Source: Methylobacterium sp. J-070 (GTDB lineage Bacteria; Pseudomonadota; Alphaproteobacteria; Rhizobiales; Beijerinckiaceae). From it: a DNA stretch of 64,000 bases. Location: contig NZ_JAKSXX010000053.1 of the NCBI RefSeq assembly GCF_022829385.1, positions 20,649 through 84,648 of the forward strand, written 5' to 3'. A program made the translations under genes and the position numbers. Position 1 is the stretch's first letter. Every line of letters begins with the position of its first letter. Shown one piece after another: positions 9,601-17,140 of the stretch. The notes beneath the pieces were generated by a model. That model ran no database searches. It worked only from the letters and a program-made list of their open reading frames with translations, and was not told where the DNA came from.

Positions 9601-9691
9601 GCGCGCAGATGACGGAACCGGTCCAGACCCGAAAACCATCGACATTCCGCCCCCGCTCGGGCAATCAGAGCGGTCTCGGGAGGGATCATGA
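6689..9691 (+). CDS. glnE: GlnE bifunctional glutamine synthetase adenylyltransferase/deadenylase
   Basis: Adenylylates glutamine synthetase when nitrogen is plentiful and deadenylylates it when scarce, under PII control. Both nucleotidyltransferase domains are intact: GLGKLGGCELNYSSDIDLV (about 177-195) and ALGRLGSRQLSAESDLDLV (about 690-708), each with the G-G/S...S-D-x-D signature, separated by the helical regulatory region. The GTG at 6689 gives 1000 residues, the usual family size, and has GGAGCGAGG upstream; an ATG 39 codons earlier adds an unconserved basic tail. The stop overlaps the cysQ start by 4 bp. Confidence 0.95.
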   Translation: MHPAPTLRDSLNPRPRLADPDAARARLAEIAPAFPAGFLTPACRDLLLGLADHSPFLWQAVRRSPDRLVALLEQPPDAASRDIIARQRAVGASCGANPDLAEVGRRLRGNREAHALLVALADLGGCWDLDTVVEALSAFADASVSAATEALLRQGMAAGRFTPPDPDRPQDGSGLIVLGLGKLGGCELNYSSDIDLVVFYEAGPAAAATGGDPKPFFVKLTQGLAKLLSDRTADGYVHRVDYRLRPDPGSTAVALSTGFAFDYYQTLGQNWERAAFIKARPIAGDIPAGTAFLAELAPFIWRRHFDFPAIAEIHALKRQIHLVRGHETVAVAGHDIKIGRGGIREIEFFVQTQQLVFGGRQPALRGRRTVAMLAGLVAEGWIDERARDELTAAYDFLRTLEHRVQMVRDEQTQRLPAGTEALTALALFSGFPDLAAFEAALLHQAGRVQAHYALLFEAEAAADDALVFGETEPEPATLARLGAFGFSDPARAWETVQGWHLGRRPALRTGRAREILAEMLPALLRALGGTADPDGALLTLDRAFARMPALAELLAILRSHERLRLLFADILGTAPRLADTVGLSPHVLDTVLDADFVTPATDPAELGAQYRRLVGQPASHEDVLDRCRDATRQLTFVTGARLLSGILTPRQAGEAYTAIAEATVALSLEAEERRFARDHGAVPKGRCCVLALGRLGSRQLSAESDLDLVFLYDFDPENRTSDGPRPLDAVVAYNRLAQRLFAALTTATRRGRLYAVDLRLRPYGSHSPPAVQLSGFAGYHRNEAELWEHMALVRARVVAGDATLGAEVAAVIAGVLGRPRDPAAVCAEAGAMRALVARERGHGGPSDLKLAPGALFDLDFLAQALVLSHARDWPACIGLGAEPVFRGAAARGLLPEATAGSLAETYGFLDAVYQWQRLVTADPAAAPSETAARQIAKAVGLPDARSLAAELRRHRRRSQALLARIRRGVRTRADDGTGPDPKTIDIPPPLGQSERSREGS

Positions 9692-10563
9692 CGGGCGCGG
9701 CGACGATCTCGGGGCCGGAGCGCGAGCGGATCGCCGCGGCGCTCGCCGAGATCGCCTGCACGGCCGGCGAGATCCTGCGCCGCTACCATCGCGGCCCCTG
9801 CCCCCATGCCCTGAAGCCGGACGGTTCGCCGTCGAGCGCCGCCGATGTCGAGGCCGAGGACCTGATCGTGGCCGCCCTCGCCGGGCGCTTCCCCGGGATC
9901 CCGATCGTCGCGGAGGAGCGCGCCCAGGGCGGCACGGCGCGGCCGGCCGACACCTTCTTCCTGGTCGACCCCCTGGACGGAACCCGCGATTTCCTCGCGG
10001 GGACACCGGATTACTCGGTCAACATCGCTCTGGTGGCGGGCGAGCGCCCGGTGGCGGCCGCGCTCGCGGCGCCGGGGCTCGGCCGCGTCTGGTGGGCGGC
10101 TACCGCAACGGTCGAGGCCCCGGTGGTTGCGGGACGGCCGGGCGCCGGGCGGCCGGTGCACGCCCGCGCGGCGCCGGCGGCGGGACTCCTGGCTCTCGGC
10201 AGCCGGCGGCACGGCGATGCCGCGACCGCCACCTGCCTCGCCAGCCTGCCGGTCCTGGAGACGCGCCAGATCGGGTCCGCCCTCAAGTTCGGCCTGATCG
10301 CCGCCGGCGAGGCGGACATCTACGTCCGGTGCGGCCCGACCATGGAATGGGACACGGCCGCCGGCGACCACATCGTGGCGGCGGCCGGAGGCTGCGTGGT
10401 GGTGCCGGGCGGCGGCCCGATCCGCTACGGGCGGTACGAGGCCGACCATCGCAACGGCCCCTTCGCGGCCCTGGGCGACCCGACCCTGGCCGACCGGCTC
10501 GCCCTCCCCGCCTGCGAGACGGGCGGCCCGGCGGCGGCGCGGCTCAGCGCGGCGCCTCCGTGA
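9688..10563 (+). CDS. cysQ: CysQ-like 3'(2'),5'-bisphosphate nucleotidase (inositol monophosphatase family)
   Basis: Probably hydrolyses PAP to AMP in sulfur assimilation; inositol phosphatase activity is the alternative. The 291 residues show the Mg/Li-dependent phosphatase fold: SSAADVEAEDLI (with the substrate-loop Asp), IVAEE, LVDPLDGTRDFL (about 92-103, the diagnostic D-P-x-D-G-T) and WDTAAGDHIVAAAGG near the C-terminus. The F-L after GTRD and the SVNIAL segment favour CysQ over SuhB. The start is coupled to glnE by ATGA overlap with GGGAGGGATC upstream. Its 3' end overlaps the convergent YHS gene by 20 bp. Confidence 0.9.
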   Translation: MTGAATISGPERERIAAALAEIACTAGEILRRYHRGPCPHALKPDGSPSSAADVEAEDLIVAALAGRFPGIPIVAEERAQGGTARPADTFFLVDPLDGTRDFLAGTPDYSVNIALVAGERPVAAALAAPGLGRVWWAATATVEAPVVAGRPGAGRPVHARAAPAAGLLALGSRRHGDAATATCLASLPVLETRQIGSALKFGLIAAGEADIYVRCGPTMEWDTAAGDHIVAAAGGCVVVPGGGPIRYGRYEADHRNGPFAALGDPTLADRLALPACETGGPAAARLSAAPP

Positions 10564-11053
10564 GGGGGACGTCCTGCAGGCCGCGCAGGCCCGGCCAGGC
10601 CGCCTCCGCCTGCCCGGCCAGGCCGGGATCCGCCAGGAACCGGGCGCGGCGCTGCGCATCCCGGAACAGGTAGAGGCGCTCGCCGATCACCGCGAACGTC
10701 AGGGGATCGGCATCCACCAGGCGGCCCTCCAGGATGCCGGCCGCATCGTAGCCGCCGAGCCGCGGGGCGTAGGCCGGCGGATCGTCCCGGAAGGCCGCGC
10801 GGTTGGCGCCGCTAGCGAAGCGCCAGACCCGCCCGCCCCAGGACAGCTCGAAGCGCGCCGAGCCCGCCGAGGGTCCGCCGTCCAGGAAGTAGCTGACCGG
10901 ATCGAAGCCGTTGAGGGTGAGCAGCGCGATCCGCGTCCCGGCCGGCTCCGCCCGCGCGGGCAGCCCTCCCGCGAGGGCCGCGAGGAGGACGGCGCAGGCC
11001 AGCCCCCGCCTGCGCGGCGCGGGGGGTGCGGGGTCGGGACGCGTTAACCACAT
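10544..11053 (-). CDS. Exported YHS-domain protein
   Basis: 169 residues with a signal peptide (RRRGLACAVLLAALAGGLPARA) and a YHS-type domain: GFDPVSYFLDGGPSAGS, then FELSWGGRVWRFASGANRAAF and PRLGGYDA. YHS domains are small beta-rich modules, some metal-associated; similar periplasmic proteins lack a proven function. The core lacks the two cysteines of true metal-binding YHS modules. It is transcribed towards cysQ, with the last 20 bp of the two genes overlapping tail to tail, and starts 182 bp from the divergent DUF1134 gene. Confidence 0.8.
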   Translation of the reverse strand: MWLTRPDPAPPAPRRRGLACAVLLAALAGGLPARAEPAGTRIALLTLNGFDPVSYFLDGGPSAGSARFELSWGGRVWRFASGANRAAFRDDPPAYAPRLGGYDAAGILEGRLVDADPLTFAVIGERLYLFRDAQRRARFLADPGLAGQAEAAWPGLRGLQDVPLTEAPR

Positions 11054-11235
11054 CTTGCGAATTCCCTCAGAAGCTGGTCCGACTCATCCGCCCGGGCCCC
11101 GCCGACCGAGGCCCGGATGGACGACAGCTCCCAGGCCGCTCCGGGCCGCCGGTGCGGCCGCGGCCGATCCGGCGGGACGCGAGCGGCGCAGGTCCATCGC
11201 ACGAACCGTTAATCGAACCGGGCGAGGAGACAACG

Positions 11236-11856
11236 ATGACGGCACGAGACGATCGCGGCACCGACCGCCGCCACCTGCTGCGCGCAGGCCTCGCCCTGGC
11301 CCTCGGCGCCCCGCTCGGCGGCCTCGCCGCCGCGGGCGCGGCCCTGGCCCGCGGCGAGGATCTCGACACGCCCGAGACCTTCCGGCCCGGCGAGGTCGTG
11401 GAATCGGGCCACCGGTTCTTCGGCACCGTGTCGCGCGGCCTGGCCCTCACCGTCGAGGAGGCGGGCCGGCGCTGGGGCGAGCCGAACGGCTACATCCTCG
11501 GCCAGGAGGGCGGCGGCGCGGTGGTGGCGGGCGTCCGCTACGGCGAGGGCACGCTCTACACCCGCAACGCCGGCCAGCGGCGCATCTACTGGCAGGGGCC
11601 GTCGGTGGGCTTCGACGTCGGCGGCGACGGCGCACGCACCATGATGCTGGTCTACAACCTGCCGAACGTGCGCGACCTGTATCGCCGCTTCGCCGGGATC
11701 GACGGCTCGGCCTACCTGGTGGGCGGCTTCGGCATGACCGCGGTGGTGAACGACCGGATCATCGTGGTGCCGATCCGCAGCGGCGTCGGCGCGCGGCTCG
11801 GCATCAATGTCGGCTATCTGAAGTTCACCCGCGAGCCGACCTGGAACCCGTTCTGA
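11236..11856 (+). CDS. EipA-like DUF1134 periplasmic protein
   Basis: 206 residues, DUF1134 family. The Brucella member EipA is a periplasmic protein needed for envelope integrity, so an envelope role is likely by family. The N-terminus reads TDRRHLLRAGLALALGAPLG, a plausible Tat signal (RR-x-L-L), ending near ALARGEDLDTPETF. The conserved core includes GHRFFGTVSRGLA, GRRWGEPNGYILGQEGGGA, YWQGPSVGFDVGGDGART and VGGFGMTAVV, plus the family C-terminus near GINVGYLKFTREPTWNPF. The ATG at 11236 has GCGAGGAGACAA upstream, and earlier in-frame starts lack a ribosome site. Confidence 0.88.
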   Translation: MTARDDRGTDRRHLLRAGLALALGAPLGGLAAAGAALARGEDLDTPETFRPGEVVESGHRFFGTVSRGLALTVEEAGRRWGEPNGYILGQEGGGAVVAGVRYGEGTLYTRNAGQRRIYWQGPSVGFDVGGDGARTMMLVYNLPNVRDLYRRFAGIDGSAYLVGGFGMTAVVNDRIIVVPIRSGVGARLGINVGYLKFTREPTWNPF

Positions 11857-11950
11857 TTGACCGGCGGGATCTGATTTCGCCCTCGCGGCCGACCTGGGCT
11901 AGAGTGGGACCGGGCCGGGCCGTCCGGCCGCATGCGCGGGTTGTGCCCTC

Positions 11951-12673
11951 GTGATCGAAACGGTGATGATCTTCGTGCTGGGCTTCCTGGCGGCGAGCCT
12001 GTGCGGCCTGCTGCTGCTGCCGGCCGTCAACGCCCGGGCCGCCCGCCTGGAGCGCCGCCGGGCCGAGGCCCGCCTGCCCCTGTCGCCGGCCGAGATCGCC
12101 GCCGAGCGCGACTTCCTGCGCGCGCAGTTCGCCGTCCAGCAGCGCCGCCTGGAGCGTCGGGTCGAGACCGTGGAGGCCAGGCGCCAGGCCGACATGGCGG
12201 CGATCGGCGCCGGGACGATGCGGGCCGCCGCCCTGGCCCGCGACGTCGCCGCCCGCGAAGCCGAGATCGCCCAGGCCCAGGCCAAGACCCGGGAGCTCGA
12301 GACCGAACTCGCCGTCGTCCGCGAGGACGGCACGGCGAGCCTCGCGACGCTCCTGGCCCTCGAGGAGGCGCACGCCGATCTGCTCGACAGCCTTCTGGCC
12401 CTGCGGCAGGGCGCGTCCCCTGCGGGCGACCTCGACGCGGGGGCCCTGGCGGCCGAGCGCGACGACCTGCGCGCCAGCCTGAAGGCGGCCGAGGACGCCC
12501 TCGCCCTCACGCTGGCGGACCGGCAGGCGGAGCGCCCTGCGGACGGACAGGCCGGGATCGAGCGGGAGAACGCCGATCTGCGCCGGCGAATCGCGGACGT
12601 CGCCGACGCGCTCACGAGCCCCGGGCGGCTGCCGCGGGCCGCCTACCCGGTTGCGCAACCGGAGCGTGTCTGA
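11951..12673 (+). CDS. Membrane-anchored coiled-coil protein of unknown function
   Basis: 240 residues from a GTG. One N-terminal membrane segment (VMIFVLGFLAASLCGLLLLP) is followed by a long Ala/Arg/Glu-rich helical region (about 30-215) with heptad-like spacing, and a short C-terminal tail. This layout, a single membrane anchor with a cytoplasmic coiled coil, recurs in alphaproteobacterial proteins without known function. I do not recognise a named family. It stands alone, 94 bp after the DUF1134 gene. Confidence 0.7.
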   Translation: MIETVMIFVLGFLAASLCGLLLLPAVNARAARLERRRAEARLPLSPAEIAAERDFLRAQFAVQQRRLERRVETVEARRQADMAAIGAGTMRAAALARDVAAREAEIAQAQAKTRELETELAVVREDGTASLATLLALEEAHADLLDSLLALRQGASPAGDLDAGALAAERDDLRASLKAAEDALALTLADRQAERPADGQAGIERENADLRRRIADVADALTSPGRLPRAAYPVAQPERV

Positions 12674-12816
12674 GCCCATGACCATCCGGGAGCGGGCCGT
12701 CGCGGGGCGGCCCGGGCCCGAACTCTCCGGGGATCGCCTTGTTTCGACCACGCAAAGGCATCATCGCAGCCGGGACCCTTCCCGCACGTTTCACGGTCAA
12801 GACGGTACGGATACCC

Positions 12817-13119
12817 ATGCGCCTGAAGCCGATCATCCTCGCCCTCGCGGCGGCCTCCGCCCTGACCTTGCCGGCCTCGGCGCAGCAGTCGAAGCGCGGC
12901 AACGAAACCCTGAAAAAGTACTGCACCGGCGATTATCTGACCTATTGCGGCAACCTCGCCCCCGATGATCCCGCCACCGACGCCTGCTTCCAGAAAAACT
13001 GGAAGAAGCTCAGCGAGAACTGCCGCCGCGCCATCGATGCCTACGAGGCCGAGCAGGGCCAGAACGCGCCGGCCAAGGGCCGTCAGGGCGCCCAGGGCAG
13101 CAAGGAACGCCGGGGCTGA
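12817..13119 (+). CDS. Small secreted Cys-rich-repeat protein
   Basis: 100 residues. The signal peptide MRLKPIILALAAASALTLPASA is followed by a mature part with four cysteines in the pattern C-x7-C-x17-C-x12-C (KYCTGDYLTYCGN ... DACFQKNWKKLSENC), resembling the Cys-rich repeat also found in GLG1-type proteins, and a Gln/Lys/Gly-rich tail. The cysteines probably form disulfides in the periplasm. The ATG at 12817 begins the signal peptide; the open frame extends upstream without a ribosome site. Function unknown. Confidence 0.72.
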   Translation: MRLKPIILALAAASALTLPASAQQSKRGNETLKKYCTGDYLTYCGNLAPDDPATDACFQKNWKKLSENCRRAIDAYEAEQGQNAPAKGRQGAQGSKERRG

Positions 13120-13154
13120 CGGCGGACCCCGGTCCCGTGAAGGTCCGTCCTGTG

Positions 13155-13180
13155 GCGCCCGCGCGCTCGCGCCCGGGCGC
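13155..13180. terminator. GC hairpin after the Cys-rich gene
   Basis: GCGCCCG (13155-13161) and CGGGCGC (13174-13180) form a 7-bp stem 36 bp after the upstream stop. No T-run follows, so termination is only a possibility. Confidence 0.3.
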
Positions 13181-13249
13181 TGCAACGGCTAAGGTCGCGC
13201 TCCCGCCGGCCCTCGCGTGCCGGCGCCGAGCCCGCCGGACCCTCGCGCG

Positions 13250-13603
13250 ATGTTGTCGACTCCCCTCCTGAAACTCCTGGCCGCGTCCGGCCTCATCGCC
13301 CTGGCGGTCTCCGCCTGCGGGCGACGCGGCGCCCTCGAGCCGCCCCAGACGTCGGCGCCCGCCGCGCCGGCCTCCGCGCAGGCGGGCTCGGACACGGTGA
13401 ACGGCCGCAGGACCCTGCCGGTCTCGGTGGGCCTCGGCGGCGGCGCGCCCGAGCCGGACGCCGCCGCGGTCCGCGCGGGCGACGAGCTGTCGTTGGCGGC
13501 GGTGCCGCCCGGCGGCACCGATGCGCCGGTGGAGACCAGCCGCGGCGCCCGGCGGGGCTACCGCGTCCCGAAGGAGCCTTTCCTTCTCGACCCGCTGCTG
13601 TAG
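13250..13603 (+). CDS. LptM-like small lipoprotein upstream of lysA
   Basis: 117-residue predicted lipoprotein: hydrophobic segment LLKLLAASGLIALAVSAC gives a lipobox with Cys23 followed by GRRGALEPP, the CG(x)(K/R)G-x-L-x-x-P signature of the LptM/YifL family. In Escherichia coli LptM assists oxidative maturation of the LptD lipopolysaccharide translocon; that function is by family only. Position directly upstream of lysA is the usual one in proteobacteria. The mature part is longer and more Pro/Ala-rich than the E. coli protein. The ATG at 13250 was chosen because it gives a compact signal peptide. Confidence 0.75.
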   Translation: MLSTPLLKLLAASGLIALAVSACGRRGALEPPQTSAPAAPASAQAGSDTVNGRRTLPVSVGLGGGAPEPDAAAVRAGDELSLAAVPPGGTDAPVETSRGARRGYRVPKEPFLLDPLL

Positions 13604-13732
13604 ACGGCAGGAGCGAAGCGCCACCCGGCACCGCCTCGCGGTGCGGAGCCCGGCCGGCGAGGCGCCGGCTTCGGCGGCCGGGTGCTTCAGGGGACGCGGC
13701 GCGCCCGGGCGCGCAGACGAGACACGGCCGAG

Positions 13733-15001
13733 ATGCATCATTTCCAATACCGCGACGGGCGCCTGCACGCCGAGGACGTCGACCTGACCGGCCTCGCCGC
13801 TGTGGTCGGCACCCCGTTCTACTGCTACAGCACCGCCACCCTGGAGCGGCATTACCGCGTGTTCGCGGAGGCCTTCGCGGGCGACGACGCGCTGGTCTGC
13901 TTCGCCATGAAGGCGAATTCGAACCAGGCCGTGCTGCGGACGCTGGCGGCCCAGGGCGCCGGCATGGACATCGTCTCGGGGGGCGAGCTGCACCGGGCGC
14001 TGGCGGCCGGGGTCGATCCCGGGAAAATCGTCTTCTCGGGCGTCGGCAAGACCCGCGCCGAGATGGAGGCCGCGCTCAAGGCCGGCATCTACTGCTTCAA
14101 TGTCGAGAGCGAGCCGGAGCTCGCGGCCCTGTCGGCGGCGGCGGTCGGCCTCGGCGTCACGGCGCCGGTCTCGATCCGGGTGAATCCGGACGTCGATGCC
14201 GGCACGCACGCCAAGATCTCCACCGGCAAGTCCGAGAACAAGTTCGGCATTCCGATCAACCGGGCACCCGCGGTCTATGCCGCCGCCGCGTCGCTGCCGG
14301 GCCTCGCGGTGCACGGCGTCGACATGCATATCGGCAGCCAGATCACCGATCTCGCGCCCTTCGCCGACGCGGCGCGCCTGCTCGCCGGCCTCGCCCGGCA
14401 GCTCCTGGCGGCGGGCCATCCCCTGCGCCACATCGACTTCGGCGGCGGCCTCGGGATCCCCTACCGCGACGACAACGCCCCGCCCCCGGACCCGGCCGCC
14501 CTGGCGGCGACGCTCCGGCCGCATTTCGCCCCGCTGGGTCTGAGGCCGGTCTTCGAGATCGGCCGGATGATCGCCGGCAATGCCGGGATCCTGGTGACCC
14601 GGGTGCTGTACGTGAAGCGGACGGAGGGGCGCACCTTCGTGATCGTCGACGCGGCGATGAACGACCTGATCCGCCCGACGCTGTACGAGGCGTATCACGG
14701 CCTGCGCCCGGTCATCGCGCCGGGTCCCGACGCACCGCGCCTCGTCGCCGACGTGGTCGGCCCCGTCTGCGAGAGCGGCGACTATCTCGCCCTCGGCCGC
14801 GAGATGGCGGCCGTGACGGCCGGCGACCTGATCGCCGTCATGAGCGCGGGCGCCTACGGGGCGGTCCAGTCCTGCACCTACAACACCCGGCCGCTGGTGC
14901 CGGAGGTGCTGGTGCGGGGCACGCGCGCCGCCGTGGTCCGGCCGCGGGTCGAGGTCGAGGCCCTCGTGGCCCTCGATCGCGTACCGGACTGGCTCGCGTG
15001 A
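13733..15001 (+). CDS. lysA: Diaminopimelate decarboxylase
   Basis: PLP enzyme converting meso-diaminopimelate to L-lysine, the last step of lysine synthesis. The 422 residues show the fold III decarboxylase motifs: PLP lysine in CFAMKANSN, SGGELHRAL, SENKFGIP, HMHIGSQITDL-like segment (VDMHIGSQIT), the glycine-rich phosphate loop FGGGLGIPY and the active-site Cys in CESGDYLA. The ATG at 13733 matches the family start (MHHFQYRDGRLHAEDV). It follows the LptM-like gene and overlaps the glycosyltransferase start by 4 bp (GTGA). Confidence 0.96.
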   Translation: MHHFQYRDGRLHAEDVDLTGLAAVVGTPFYCYSTATLERHYRVFAEAFAGDDALVCFAMKANSNQAVLRTLAAQGAGMDIVSGGELHRALAAGVDPGKIVFSGVGKTRAEMEAALKAGIYCFNVESEPELAALSAAAVGLGVTAPVSIRVNPDVDAGTHAKISTGKSENKFGIPINRAPAVYAAAASLPGLAVHGVDMHIGSQITDLAPFADAARLLAGLARQLLAAGHPLRHIDFGGGLGIPYRDDNAPPPDPAALAATLRPHFAPLGLRPVFEIGRMIAGNAGILVTRVLYVKRTEGRTFVIVDAAMNDLIRPTLYEAYHGLRPVIAPGPDAPRLVADVVGPVCESGDYLALGREMAAVTAGDLIAVMSAGAYGAVQSCTYNTRPLVPEVLVRGTRAAVVRPRVEVEALVALDRVPDWLA

Positions 15002-15855
15002 CCCCCGGGGCCGCGGCGGGCGCCCCACCGGCGGGTGATCGCCGAGCCGGGAGCCTGCCGCTCTCGATCTTCCTCATCGCCCACAACGAGGCGGACCGGA
15101 TCGGCGCGACGATCCGGGCGGTGCGCGCCCTGAGCGACGACATCGTGGTGGTCGATTCCGGCTCCACCGACGGCACCCCGGCGCTCGCCACCGCGCTGGG
15201 CGCGCGGGTGATCCACAATCCCTGGCCGGGCTACGGCCGGCAGAAGCGCTTCGCCGAGGAGCAGTGCCGGCACGTCTGGCTCCTGAACCTCGACGCCGAC
15301 GAGGTCGTGCCGGAGGCGCTCGCCCGGGAGATCCGCGGCCTGTTCGCGTCGGGGGAGCCGCGCCGGCCGGCGTGGCGGATCGGCATCGCCGAGGTCTTCC
15401 CCGGGGAGGCGCGCCCGCACCCGCTGGCCTACCGGCTGACCCCGGTGCGGCTCTACCGGAAGGACCGGGGGCGCTACGCCCCCTCCCCGGTCCACGACCG
15501 GGTCGTGCTGGAGCCCGGGGTGAGGCCGGGGCGGCTCCGGGGCGTGATCCACCACTTCTCGGTGCGCTCGCTCGGCGACCAGCTGGACAAGCTCAACCGC
15601 TATTCCGACCGGCAGGCGGACGACCTCGCGGCCCGGGGGGTGACGATCCCGGGCTGGCGGGTGTTCGTCGAGCTGCCGGGCAACTTCCTGAAGGCCTATC
15701 TCGGCCGGCGCCACTTCGTGCGCGGCACCTACGGCTTCCTGACCGCGATGAACTACGCGATCTCGCGCCACCTGCGCGTCGCCAAGCACTACGAGCGCCG
15801 CCGCCTCGCCGCCGCCAGCCGGGATCGGGTTGACCCGTCCGATCCGACCTTCTAG
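14998..15855 (+). CDS. Family 2 glycosyltransferase (WaaE/KdtX-like)
   Basis: 285 residues with a GT-A nucleotide-sugar domain: LSIFLIAHNEADRIGATI near the N-terminus, VVVDSGSTDGT, the GYGRQKRFA segment and LNLDADEVVP (the D-x-D metal site). These match the lipopolysaccharide-core glucosyltransferases of the WaaE/KdtX type. The C-terminal 60 residues (LPGNFLKAYLGRRHFVRGTYG) are also typical of this group and probably membrane-associated. It starts with GTG inside the lysA stop, so it is translationally coupled to lysA. The sugar and acceptor cannot be read from sequence. Confidence 0.85.
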   Translation: MTPGAAAGAPPAGDRRAGSLPLSIFLIAHNEADRIGATIRAVRALSDDIVVVDSGSTDGTPALATALGARVIHNPWPGYGRQKRFAEEQCRHVWLLNLDADEVVPEALAREIRGLFASGEPRRPAWRIGIAEVFPGEARPHPLAYRLTPVRLYRKDRGRYAPSPVHDRVVLEPGVRPGRLRGVIHHFSVRSLGDQLDKLNRYSDRQADDLAARGVTIPGWRVFVELPGNFLKAYLGRRHFVRGTYGFLTAMNYAISRHLRVAKHYERRRLAAASRDRVDPSDPTF

Positions 15856-15867
15856 AGCCAGAGCGCC

Positions 15868-15959
15868 GGAGACGTGGCCGAGCGGCTGAAGGCACTCGTT
15901 TGCTAAATGAGCATGCCCCGAAAGGGGTATCGAGGGTTCGAATCCCTCCGTCTCCGCCA
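15868..15959 (+). tRNA. tRNA-Ser (anticodon GCU)
   Basis: Acceptor stem GGAGACG (15868-15874) pairs with CGTCTCC (15949-15955), followed by discriminator G and encoded CCA. The anticodon stem CTCGT/ATGAG encloses the loop TTGCTAA (anticodon GCT, reading AGC/AGU). The long variable arm (CATGCCCCGAAAGGGGTAT) and TpsiC loop GGTTCGAATCC confirm a class II serine tRNA. It marks the transition from core to accessory-looking gene content. Confidence 0.96.
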
Positions 15960-15998
15960 AATAGCCCATTGAAATCATTGATATATTCCGCCTTCTGG

Positions 15999-16310
15999 CG
16001 GACCCTGGACGTCACACCGCCCCGTGACAGCCAGGACCTCGCCCGGCCGCACGACGGGGCGACCGTCGTCGTGCCCCGCCACGCTCCGCATCCGGACAGC
16101 CTGCCATCTCGGCACGCCGATCTCGACTGGTGCGACGCGTCCGACCTGTCGGGGCTGATCGAGGAGCGTGGCCCGGACCTGTGGGCTCACGGCCACGTCC
16201 ACCGGCATGCCGATTACCGGGTGGGGCGCACCCGCATCGTCTGCAACCCGCGTGGGCATGCCGACGAGGGGACCGACTTCATCCCCGACATAATCGCCGA
16301 GGTCGAGTAA
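15999..16310 (+). pseudogene. Metallophosphoesterase C-terminal remnant
   Basis: An open frame that begins inside the tRNA contains, from about 16000, only the C-terminal third of a calcineurin-like phosphoesterase: TVVVPRHAPHPDSLP, ASDLSGLIEERGPDLWAHGH, the metal motif GHVH and TRIVCNPRGHADEG. The N-terminal metal sites (D-x-H, G-D, G-N-H) are absent and the usual THHAP is changed to PRHAP. It is a truncated gene directly abutting the tRNA, so probably a recombination leftover. Confidence 0.75.
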
Positions 16311-16453
16311 CCATCACAGACAGCAGTGCGCGCCGTAAGACCGATGACATCGACCAAAACACACTCCCGCCGGTGGCGAGACGATAGGGTAAAACGCCGT
16401 TCCATCCCCATCTACGAGGCGTAGGGGCGGATCGCTCCGATGGGGAAGCGACA

Positions 16454-16978
16454 ATGAGCGGCGAGAAGGCGGTGCTGGCAGGCGGCTGCTTCTGGGGCAT
16501 GCAGGACCTCATCCGACGCCAGGAGGGTGTGATATCGACCCGCGTCGGCTACACGGGCGGCGACGTGCCGAACGCGACCTATCGCAACCACGGCTCGCAC
16601 GCCGAAGCCATCGAGATCACCTACGATCCGGCCAGGACGAGCTTCCGCCGCATGCTGGAATTCTTCTTCCAGATCCACGATCCCACGACGCTGAACCGGC
16701 AGGGGAACGACCGGGGTGCAAGCTACCGCTCGGCGATCTTCTACGGGGACGATGACCAGCGGCAGGTGGCCGAGGACACCATCGCCGATGTCGACGCCTC
16801 CGGCTTGTGGCCCGGGAAGGTGGTCACCGAAGTGGTTCCGGCGGGTCCGTTCTGGGAAGCGGAACCGGAGCATCAGGACTACTTGGAGCGCCGCCCCGAC
16901 GGGTACACCTGCCACTTCGTCAGACCACAGTGGGTGTTGCCAGTCAGGTCTCCGGCCACTCAGGAAAGCCGAGGCTGA
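16454..16978 (+). CDS. msrA: Peptide methionine sulfoxide reductase MsrA
   Basis: Repairs methionine S-sulfoxide in proteins. 174 residues beginning with the catalytic motif GGCFWG (Cys12), followed by [26 protein letters not shown] and the distal [19 protein letters not shown], all standard for MsrA. Only one further cysteine (YTC) is near the C-terminus, so recycling may use one resolving Cys. The ATG is preceded by GGGGAAGCGACA. It sits alone between the phosphoesterase remnant and the convergent reductase operon. The 162 bp after its stop show nothing recognisable. Confidence 0.95.
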   Translation: MSGEKAVLAGGCFWGMQDLIRRQEGVISTRVGYTGGDVPNATYRNHGSHAEAIEITYDPARTSFRRMLEFFFQIHDPTTLNRQGNDRGASYRSAIFYGDDDQRQVAEDTIADVDASGLWPGKVVTEVVPAGPFWEAEPEHQDYLERRPDGYTCHFVRPQWVLPVRSPATQESRG

Positions 16979-17140
16979 TCGCGCGATCAGCGAGCGACCG
17001 GACGGTTCGACCTCCGTCCGGCGCCGGAGGAAACGGGATAAGGGCGCCGCGCATCACCACCCCGTCAGCCGACGGGATCCGCATGCGCCAGCCGGAGACG
17101 CAGGAGCCGTAGCAGGCGACCTGCCATAGCCGTTGGGCGC

